Of a stretch of DNA of 64,000 nt, positions 57,303-64,000 are shown piece after piece. The notes under the pieces are model-generated. The model ran no database searches. It was given only the letters and a program-made list of their open reading frames with translations, and was not told the DNA's origin. Both the position numbers and the translations under genes were made by a program. Every line of letters starts with the position of its first letter. Position 1 is the first letter of the stretch. Where the stretch lies: NCBI RefSeq assembly GCF_001975985.1, contig NZ_MTQF01000003.1, forward strand, positions 611,425 to 675,424, read 5' to 3'. The stretch is from [Flexibacter] sp. ATCC 35103. GTDB lineage: Bacteria; Bacteroidota; Bacteroidia; Flavobacteriales; Flavobacteriaceae.

Positions 57303-59573
57303 ATGAAGAAAAGCTTTCTGTATATTTTGTTTTTATTGTTGTGCCAATTTAGTTTCGCTCAGAATAAATTGTCCTGGCAGGGTTATTTTTCGTTTAACGA
57401 AATAAAAGATATTTCACAATCTTCAACAGCAGTTTTTGCAGCTTCAGAAAACGCCTTGTTTTCAAAAAAGGCAGCAACAAATGCGGTCAAAACAACCACT
57501 ACAGTTGATGGACTTTCTGGTCAGACTATTTCTGCCTTATATCATAGTGAAGGTTTTAAGAAAACTATAATAGGTTATGAAAATGGACTAATGATTGCAG
57601 TTAATGAAACTGATGGAAGTATTTTAAAAGTAGTTGACATTATTAGCAAACAATTGCCGGCGAATCTTAAAAGAATCAATCATTTTATGGAACATAATGG
57701 TTTGATCTATGTTTCATGCGATTTTGGAATTGTACAATTTAATTTAACGACTTTAAAATTTGGAGACACCTATTTTATTGGAGACAATGGTGCAGAAATT
57801 AGTGTAAAACAAACGGCTTATTTTGATGGATTTATTTATGCTGCAACTTCAAACGGAATCAGGAAAGCAAATAGTATAAATGCAAATCTAATCGATTTTA
57901 ATCAGTGGCTTTTAGTAAATTCAGGAAATTGGTCAAGTGTCGAAACTTTAGATTCAGAACTTATAGCAATAAATTCAGGAGGATATATTCATCGTTATAA
58001 TTCAAATACATTTGTTGGATTTTTACAGCTTTCGCAAGCATCGACAGATATGCGTGCTGTAAATCATACTTTATTGATTACAACGCCAAATACCGTTTTT
58101 GTTTATAATAATCAAATGATTTTAAATCGTCAAATTACAAACACTCAGGTCTTAAATAATACATTGAGTTTTTCTTGTGCAACAGTTATAGGCGATTTAC
58201 TTTATATAGGGACAAAGGATAAAGGATTGTTTTCGTCGATGTTGTTAAATTCTTCAACTTTCGAAAATAATACACCAAGCGGACCTTCAAGAAATAGTCT
58301 TTTTGCTATTCAGACTACTTCAAATTCATTATGGGCCGTTTACGGAGATTACTCCGGAGCTTATAACCCGTACCCAAAAGACAGTTACGGAATAAGTAAA
58401 TTTACGCAGACCGGATGGTCGAATATTCCTTATGAAAAAGTTTTAGGAGCAAAATCTCTGGTACGAATTGCTGTTGATCCTGCTAACGAAAAGAAAGTTT
58501 ATATAGGTTCTTTTGATGCAGGTTTATTAAAACTCGAAAATGATGTGCCCACTTATTTATACGGTACTGCAAATAGTTCATTACAAGCGGTTCCTAATAC
58601 TCAGGATATTTGGGTTAATGGGATGGTATTTGATAAGTCCGGAAATTTATGGATGAATAACAGTTTGGTTGATAACGGAATAAAGATGCTTAAACCAAAT
58701 GGAGACTGGCAGGTTTTTTCGACAAAATCCGTAATAGCAAATGTTTCAAGTTGTCCTTTTGGGAGAATGTCTATTGATAAGAATGGAACAAAATGGATGG
58801 CAACTTATAATAGTGGGATTATAGGATTTAATGAAAAAGGAAATGTTATCAAAAAAATCACATCTGGAGCTGATACCGGGAATCTTCCTTTTATAGATGC
58901 CCGTGTGGCAACTCCTGATAATAATGGTCAGCTCTGGATAGGAACAACAAAAGGATTAAGAGTTTTATCCAGTGTAAATAGTTTTCAAACAGACAGCCAA
59001 TTAACTACAAAACCAATTATTATTGTTGAAGATGGATTAGCGCAAGAATTATTATACGAACAGTTTATTACAGATATTGTGGTTGACGGCTCGAATAATA
59101 AATGGATTGCAACGGCTGATTCCGGTGTTTTTATGGTTTCTCCTAACGGGCAGGAAACTAAATACCATTTTACTATAAACAATTCGCCTTTGCCTAGTAA
59201 TACTATAAATGATATTGATATAGATAGTACAACGGGCGAAGTTTTTATCGCTACAGATAAAGGATTAATTTCTTTTAAAGGAACATCAACTGCTGCTAAC
59301 GAAAATTTGAATGATGTATATGTTTATCCAAATCCGGTTCGTCCTCAATTTACGGGAACTGTAAAAATTGCTGGTTTACTGGATAAAGCAAATATTAAAA
59401 TAACAGACATTGAAGGTAATCTTGTATATGAAACAACTTCAGAAGGTGGTACAATAGAATGGGATACCACAGCTTTTGGAAGGTACAAGGTAGCTTCGGG
59501 AGTTTATATGATTTTTATTTCGGCTCAGGATGGTGGCGAAACCAAAGTTAAAAAAGTAATGATTATTCGATAA
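57303..59573 (+). CDS. porZ: PorZ-like beta-propeller protein of the type IX secretion system
   Basis: A 756-residue exported protein: signal peptide MKKSFLYILFLLLCQFSFAQ, then two beta-propeller-type regions (about 25-650) with repeated I-A-T-S-N-G or W-I-A-T-x-x-G elements (e.g. AATSNGIRKANS, KWIATADSGVFMV), and a C-terminal type A sorting domain (from about NVYVYPNPV-like text, here DVYVYPNPVRPQFTG, to KVKKVMIIR). This is the PorZ layout, a surface component of T9SS needed for cargo processing in Porphyromonas. The nearby recO gene fits the order known from that genus, with an acyltransferase gene in between here. Confidence 0.84.
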   Translation: MKKSFLYILFLLLCQFSFAQNKLSWQGYFSFNEIKDISQSSTAVFAASENALFSKKAATNAVKTTTTVDGLSGQTISALYHSEGFKKTIIGYENGLMIAVNETDGSILKVVDIISKQLPANLKRINHFMEHNGLIYVSCDFGIVQFNLTTLKFGDTYFIGDNGAEISVKQTAYFDGFIYAATSNGIRKANSINANLIDFNQWLLVNSGNWSSVETLDSELIAINSGGYIHRYNSNTFVGFLQLSQASTDMRAVNHTLLITTPNTVFVYNNQMILNRQITNTQVLNNTLSFSCATVIGDLLYIGTKDKGLFSSMLLNSSTFENNTPSGPSRNSLFAIQTTSNSLWAVYGDYSGAYNPYPKDSYGISKFTQTGWSNIPYEKVLGAKSLVRIAVDPANEKKVYIGSFDAGLLKLENDVPTYLYGTANSSLQAVPNTQDIWVNGMVFDKSGNLWMNNSLVDNGIKMLKPNGDWQVFSTKSVIANVSSCPFGRMSIDKNGTKWMATYNSGIIGFNEKGNVIKKITSGADTGNLPFIDARVATPDNNGQLWIGTTKGLRVLSSVNSFQTDSQLTTKPIIIVEDGLAQELLYEQFITDIVVDGSNNKWIATADSGVFMVSPNGQETKYHFTINNSPLPSNTINDIDIDSTTGEVFIATDKGLISFKGTSTAANENLNDVYVYPNPVRPQFTGTVKIAGLLDKANIKITDIEGNLVYETTSEGGTIEWDTTAFGRYKVASGVYMIFISAQDGGETKVKKVMIIR

Positions 59574-59586
59574 GCTTAACTCAGAT

Positions 59587-60621
59587 ATGAATAATAAAAA
59601 TTGCTTCGACTTTTTAAGGTTTTTCTTTGCTGCAAATATTCTATTGGCACATCTTTGTGAGCTATCTCAAAATAGTAATCTGGCCTTTTTATCTTATTTT
59701 TCTAATGCAATTATAGGAGTAAAAGGGTTCTTTATTATAAGTGGTTTTTTAGTAGCCAAGAGTTTTGTAAATACACCTTCTTTAAAACAATATTTTATAA
59801 AAAGAGCCAAGAGAATTTTACCTGCTTATATTGTTGTTATTTTATTTTCGACTGCAATTTTTGCTTTTTTTAGCAGTTATAGTTTTTTAGACTATTTTGC
59901 AGATAGTAGTGTTTACAAATATTTAGGATGGAATTTAGTCTTTTTGAATTTTGTGCATCCTTGTTTGCCCGGACTTTTTGATAATAATCTCCTTTGTTCT
60001 GTAAATGGAGCTTTATGGACATTAAAAATTGAAGAAGGTTTTTATATTGTTTTGCCTTTGATTTTTTACGCAATTAAGAAAACCAGAATGCCATTATTTA
60101 TACTTGGAACTCTTTATGTTTTGTCATTAGTATATTGGTTCATAATGAATGATTATCTAAATATGCCTGTATTAGCGAAGCAATTGCCCGGCTATTTGTC
60201 TTATTTTGTTATGGGAATCTTTATGTTTCTGAATTTTGAATTTGTTATGAAAAACAAAATAATACTTTTATTATCATCCGTTGTTGTATTAACAGGGTAT
60301 TATTTCTCAGGTCTTCCATTAGATTTTCTTTATCCTGCAGCATTTGGTCTAATCATTATAATTGCAGCATATAATCTTTCTTTTTTAAATAATTTTGGAA
60401 AATATGGCGACTTTACATATGGTCTTTATATTTATCATTTTCCAATAATTCAGCTTTTCAGGCAATATAATTTATTCGAAAAGTATAATCCTTTTTTAAT
60501 GTCATTTGCTGTAATTTTGATTACTTTTTTCTTTGCAATTATGTCTTGGTTTTTTGTGGAGAAAAGATTTTTGGACAGGTTTAAAAATAACAATAAAAAG
60601 CAAATTCCGACTATATGTTAG
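59587..60621 (+). CDS. Membrane acyltransferase (OafA/YrhL type)
   Basis: A 344-residue acyltransferase-3 family protein with about ten membrane helices. Family start FDFLRFFFAANILLAHLCEL (with the catalytic-region histidine), GVKGFFIISGFLVAKSF and RAKRILPAYIVVI are clear. It would O-acetylate a surface polysaccharide or lipid. It starts 13 bp after porZ and overlaps recO by seven bases. Modification of surface LPS near a T9SS anchoring gene is a plausible link (inference). Confidence 0.93.
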   Translation: MNNKNCFDFLRFFFAANILLAHLCELSQNSNLAFLSYFSNAIIGVKGFFIISGFLVAKSFVNTPSLKQYFIKRAKRILPAYIVVILFSTAIFAFFSSYSFLDYFADSSVYKYLGWNLVFLNFVHPCLPGLFDNNLLCSVNGALWTLKIEEGFYIVLPLIFYAIKKTRMPLFILGTLYVLSLVYWFIMNDYLNMPVLAKQLPGYLSYFVMGIFMFLNFEFVMKNKIILLLSSVVVLTGYYFSGLPLDFLYPAAFGLIIIIAAYNLSFLNNFGKYGDFTYGLYIYHFPIIQLFRQYNLFEKYNPFLMSFAVILITFFFAIMSWFFVEKRFLDRFKNNNKKQIPTIC

Positions 60622-61328
60622 TCAAAACCAAAGCAATTGTAATATCGTCATTGAAATTTCAGGAAAAAAGCCTGATTGTAAAATGTTTTACGCTTTCAAA
60701 TGGCTTAAAATCTTACTTTGTTCGCGATGCATTTTCTAGTAGGAAAGCAAGCCAGAAAATTGCTTATTTCCAGCCATTTTCAATCCTCGAAATCGAAGCT
60801 GTACATAAAAATAAAGGGACTTTAGAGAACTTTAAAGAAATTAAGGCGGCAGTTCACTTTCAAAGTATTCATACTGATATTATAAAGAGCACAATGGTCA
60901 TGTTTTTGTCTGAGATGCTTCATTATTCAATTCAGGAAGAAGAAAAGAACGAATCGCTTTTTGTTTTTTTAGAAACAGCATTGACGTGGCTCGATCATCA
61001 TGACGAAATTTCTAATTTTCATTTGATTTTACTTTTAGAAATTACAAAGTATCTGGGTTTTTATCCGGATGTTTCAGAGATTGATTTGCCATATTTCGAA
61101 ATGAATGATGGCGTTTTTACGCTTTTTCATGGTTTAAGCGCACTTACAGAGCACGAAACAAATCTATTTAAAAAACTAATAGATTTAAAATTTGATAATA
61201 CTCAAAAAGTTTTCAATGTAACCGAAAGACAGATATTATTAAAAATTATAATTGATTATTATAGTTTTCATTTAGACGGTTTTAAAAAGCCAAAGTCTTT
61301 AGATGTTTTAAAAGAAATATTTTCTTAA
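60615..61328 (+). CDS. recO: DNA repair protein RecO
   Basis: A 237-residue RecO, which loads RecA with RecR at gapped DNA. The N-terminal OB fold begins MLVKTKAIVISSLKFQEKSLI and the C-terminal helical domain includes LLLEITKYLGFYPDV. Zinc-binding cysteines are absent, as is usual in Bacteroidota RecO. The start overlaps the acyltransferase stop; the terminator follows at 61344. Confidence 0.93.
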   Translation: MLVKTKAIVISSLKFQEKSLIVKCFTLSNGLKSYFVRDAFSSRKASQKIAYFQPFSILEIEAVHKNKGTLENFKEIKAAVHFQSIHTDIIKSTMVMFLSEMLHYSIQEEEKNESLFVFLETALTWLDHHDEISNFHLILLLEITKYLGFYPDVSEIDLPYFEMNDGVFTLFHGLSALTEHETNLFKKLIDLKFDNTQKVFNVTERQILLKIIIDYYSFHLDGFKKPKSLDVLKEIFS

Positions 61329-61343
61329 TTCTTAAATATAAAT

Positions 61344-61386
61344 AAAAAAACGGGCTTAATTTAGATTCTAAATTAAGCCCGTTTTT
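61344..61386. terminator. Bidirectional terminator between recO and the T9SS cargo gene
   Basis: Near-perfect 20-bp arms with GGGCTTAATTTAGA and TCTAAATTAAGCCC at the core, A7 on the left and T5 on the right. It can serve both convergent genes. Confidence 0.88.
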
Positions 61387-61405
61387 ATGATAAAATAATA
61401 GTTGA

Positions 61406-62203
61406 TTATTGTTTTACAAATTTAACTGATGTGCTTACATCTTCTAATTTTAAAAAATAAACTCCTGTAGCTAATCCTGAAAGTTCAATGCTTTCAGAAG
61501 AATTTTTTCCTCTTTTCACTGATTTTCCATCTATAGAATAAATTACATAAGACGAGTTTTTGTAGTCGCTGTTTAGTGTTATTGCATCTTTAGATATAGA
61601 GACAATTGGGTTGCTTTTTTTAGTGAAATCAACTGTAGATAACGAGCTTTTTTTAGCGATAACTACGTTGTCGAAGTGTACGTGGTGACCAGCTAATTGT
61701 TGATCAAGACTTACTGTATAATTTAGTTTAATACTGGCAGAAGTATTTGGCGCTCTGAATGCTAATAACTTAAAATCGTAAGTTATAGTTTTCCATGTTC
61801 CATACACAATTGGAGTTGCAGTATAATTAGTTGGAAAGAAAAAAGCTTCGGCAGAATTGTTTAAACTTAATTCGTATGTAAGATTACTGATGTAATTAGT
61901 TGCACTCGTTCCAGGAATGAAGTAATCAAATTTTAAAGTGTAGGTGTCTAAGTCACTTATTGTAAAATCTTGCGAAAACATAGCGGCAGGCAATTGAAAA
62001 GGTATAATACCTACTGGTGTAATGTCAAGACTTGAAGAACCATGATTAAAAGTAATCATTTCTTGTAATGAAGTTCCCATAGTAACATTCCACGAATTTG
62101 GAACATCTGTGGTGAATTGTTCAAAACTACCGTTTTGAAGAAGATTTTGACTTTGAGCAATGCCTAAACTGAATAGGGCTAAAATAAGTAATTTTGTTTT
62201 CAT
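61406..62203 (-). CDS. T9SS-secreted carbohydrate-binding-like protein
   Basis: A 265-residue secreted protein: signal peptide MKTKLLILALFSLGIAQSQ, a beta-sandwich (about 20-185) opening with NLLQNGSFEQFTTDVPNSW as in CBM-type jelly-roll modules, and a type A sorting domain (about 195-265) ending GLATGVYFLKLEDVSTSVKF. The T9SS encoded in part by porZ would export it and attach it to the surface. No catalytic domain. Confidence 0.9.
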   Translation of the reverse strand: MKTKLLILALFSLGIAQSQNLLQNGSFEQFTTDVPNSWNVTMGTSLQEMITFNHGSSSLDITPVGIIPFQLPAAMFSQDFTISDLDTYTLKFDYFIPGTSATNYISNLTYELSLNNSAEAFFFPTNYTATPIVYGTWKTITYDFKLLAFRAPNTSASIKLNYTVSLDQQLAGHHVHFDNVVIAKKSSLSTVDFTKKSNPIVSISKDAITLNSDYKNSSYVIYSIDGKSVKRGKNSSESIELSGLATGVYFLKLEDVSTSVKFVKQ

Positions 62204-62704
62204 ATAATTCTTTTAAAAGTTTCGATAAAACTACAATATTTAATAGTAAAATTAATGTGAAAAATGATTTCGTTTTAATTTTTAATAAGATTGTAGAAAA
62301 CGTTTGCATTAATTGTGTTTATTCTCAAAAAGAACATTATCATTTAGTATTAAAATAAATTAAATGAAATTGACAATAAGTTTTATAAATGGTATTCCTA
62401 CTGAAATTTATTAAAAAAGACAGATTTTATTTTTAAATCTAATACTACACAAAAGTTATCTCTTTGATTAAAAAGTAAGATTTTATTTAGGTTTTAACCA
62501 CTTACTATAGTTTTCATTTAGAGGTGTTTAAGAAGATGAAATAGTTGAAATTTCCTAAGGAAATATTTTATTAAACTGAATGCTATTTTTATATATTTGC
62601 GCAGTGAATTTTTATTAAAATTTTGATAATTTTTATTTTAGTAAGTTAATTCAACAACATGATCCCCAGCTTAATTATTAATTTTTTTAAAGAAAAAAAC
62701 TACT
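62204..62704. promoter_or_regulatory. 500-bp AT-rich gap with promoter of the PQQ-like gene
   Basis: The only clear element is TATATTTG (62592-62599) on the plus strand, followed by a leader of about 100 bases rich in A and T. No recognisable -33 box or RNA gene. The far left part holds nothing that I can support as a minus-strand promoter. Confidence 0.5.
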
Positions 62705-64000
62705 ATGAAGAAAATTACTTTTTCGATTGTTTTACTTTTCTTGGTTGCCTTTTCGGTTACTGCACAAAGAAAATATGACGAAATAATCACAACAGAGAAC
62801 AATGTTCAGGATATTGTTCAAAACGAAATAACAGGAATTGTTGTTTTTAAAGAAGGTGGAACTGTAAAAGGTTTAGATCCTGAAACAAAAAAAATTGTCT
62901 GGACATTAACGAAAGAAGATTTTGGAACAATTACATCAAAAGACATCTTAACAGATCCTGATTTTGGAAATGTATTTAAAGATAAAAGAGATTTAACTAC
63001 AGTTCCAGGAAGTCCTTATGTTGAAGCTTACATCAATTCAAAGTATTTAATTATCAATACTGATACAGGAAAAGTAGTTTACAACTCGTCTAAAGAATCT
63101 TTCTTTGTATTTCAATCAGATTTTATTCCTGAAACTAATGAATATCTTCTTACTTTGAAAAAAGACGGAGATATGGCAATCGCTTTATTGGATATGGCGA
63201 CAGGAGAACTTAAATGGACTACAACTGTTGACAAGGCAAAAGCAATGATTAGTTTTTCTTTAAAATTATCTGCTAATACGAATAAAGCTAAGATTAACGG
63301 AAACACCGTGTATTATTTACTTTATGGTAATTTGTATTCTTTTGATAAAGAAACTGGAAAGTTAAACTGGAAAGCAGCAGAAGAATATACAAAATTCTAT
63401 GAAACACAAAACGATAAAAATATTGTTGTAGTGAATGCTGCAGGTTTGTTTTCTAACAAACAATATTTAAATGTTTTGAGTACAGATGACGGAAAAAGTA
63501 TCTGGAAAGAATCTATCAAAACTAAACAAGTTGTTTATTTAGAAGATTGGGGAACAAAATTATTAGTGGCTCACAATAGTGGTTTTAATTTCTATGATTT
63601 AAAAACAGGAGAAAAAATCTGGAAAAAAGATGCACGTGGAGACGGTTTGAAAAGGGTAATTCCTATCGAGCAGGATTTCTTATACGTTGCAGAAAATGAA
63701 ATGATGCTGATCAATAAAGACGGAGAAAAACTTTGGAAAAAATTCATTGAAATTTCTGATGACAAAGAAGATCCAATTTACTATTTAGGAAAAGTAGGTG
63801 AAAAAGTAATGTACTTAACCGGTACTTATGGAAACATGGTGGATTATAAAACCGGAGTTAAACTTTGGAAACGTAATATCAATTTTGATAAAAACCGTCC
63901 GGTTTTGCCAACTTATGACGAAGCGACAAATTCTTATTTAGTGTATAATGACGAAAAATTATACAAATTTGATCCAAGCATCAGCGACAAGCCAGAGCCT
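62705..64000 (+). CDS. PQQ-like beta-propeller protein (partial, runs off the window)
   Basis: An uninterrupted frame of 432 codons from ATG 62705 to the last base, with no stop, so the C-terminus is missing. Signal peptide MKKITFSIVLLFLVAFSVTAQ, then repeated PQQ-enzyme-like blades ending in KxxWK: VKGLDPETKKIVWT, DMATGELKWTT, DKETGKLNWKA, STDDGKSIWKES, DLKTGEKIWKK and DYKTGVKLWKR. Such propellers act in the envelope as scaffolds or binding proteins; none of the cofactor-binding residues for true PQQ dehydrogenases can be judged. Exported. Confidence 0.87.
   Translation, partial: MKKITFSIVLLFLVAFSVTAQRKYDEIITTENNVQDIVQNEITGIVVFKEGGTVKGLDPETKKIVWTLTKEDFGTITSKDILTDPDFGNVFKDKRDLTTVPGSPYVEAYINSKYLIINTDTGKVVYNSSKESFFVFQSDFIPETNEYLLTLKKDGDMAIALLDMATGELKWTTTVDKAKAMISFSLKLSANTNKAKINGNTVYYLLYGNLYSFDKETGKLNWKAAEEYTKFYETQNDKNIVVVNAAGLFSNKQYLNVLSTDDGKSIWKESIKTKQVVYLEDWGTKLLVAHNSGFNFYDLKTGEKIWKKDARGDGLKRVIPIEQDFLYVAENEMMLINKDGEKLWKKFIEISDDKEDPIYYLGKVGEKVMYLTGTYGNMVDYKTGVKLWKRNINFDKNRPVLPTYDEATNSYLVYNDEKLYKFDPSISDKPEP

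Noticed and set aside
62204..62704. Riboswitch or RNA gene in the 500-bp gap
   Set aside because: Only AT-rich sequence with a promoter box; no recurrent stems or known aptamer wording seen.

Overview
The window looks like a chromosomal segment of a Flavobacterium-type bacterium (Bacteroidota). It is AT-rich. Genes start after A-rich leaders rather than Shine-Dalgarno sites, and promoters carry the Bacteroidota -7 box TAnnTTTG. There are type IX secretion sorting domains, a PorZ homologue, a TonB-dependent receptor with a carboxypeptidase-like N-terminus, and a complete Bat aerotolerance operon. I see no rRNA, tRNA, CRISPR array, transposase or phage structural gene.

Left end (1-3.1 kb): an Fe-dependent alcohol dehydrogenase, an exported DJ-1/PfpI protein and a divergent LysR regulator. 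The most interesting part is 3.2-14.4 kb, twelve same-strand genes behind a NUDIX-type regulator (NrtR family). They encode a divergent PRPP-synthetase-like enzyme, a coiled-coil protein and a vWA protein, a divergent adenylosuccinate-synthetase-like enzyme, a NADAR (YbiA) protein, a DUF4291 protein, KptA/Tpt1 RNA 2'-phosphotransferase, two ADP-ribosylglycohydrolases (DraG/ARH), a 2OG-Fe(II) oxygenase, a calcineurin-like phosphatase and a nicotinamide phosphoribosyltransferase (NadV). KptA consumes NAD+ and releases nicotinamide. NADAR and ARH proteins act on ADP-ribose adducts. NadV, together with the PRPP-synthetase-like protein, rebuilds NAD precursors. Two 21-bp palindromes of matching design, 52 bp apart, bracket the promoter behind nrtR and are good candidates for its operators. 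The locus reads as an NAD+-responsive ADP-ribosylation-reversal or RNA-repair and NAD-recycling island.

Middle (14.4-39.4 kb), mostly minus strand: nadD, doxX, gmk and yicC; an ArsC/Spx protein, DinB-like and RlpA-like proteins; a large TonB receptor; pgi; a lipocalin-like protein; an SDR/AraC divergent pair; a DUF3108-TDO-M23 operon; a probable small structured RNA at about 30.1 kb; hppD and hmgA for tyrosine breakdown; a patatin/beta-barrel protein next to uvrC; and an AstE/AspA-type protein overlapping 5-formyl-THF cyclo-ligase.

Right part (39.4-64 kb): the Bat operon (moxR, DUF58, a DUF4381-like gene, batA, batB, batC, batD, batE), interrupted by a four-helix-bundle (23S rRNA intervening-sequence type) gene inside inverted repeats. 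After that come an aldo/keto reductase, an SDR, an AlbA_2/Schlafen-like protein, a DUF3298 lipoprotein, a cystathionine gamma-synthase/lyase, a flavobacterial outer-membrane beta-barrel candidate, gdhA, porZ, an acyltransferase, recO, a T9SS-secreted protein and a truncated PQQ-like beta-propeller protein at the right edge.

Intergenic regions are full of short dispersed palindromic repeats of several families, many placed in operon gaps where they would form hairpins in the message.
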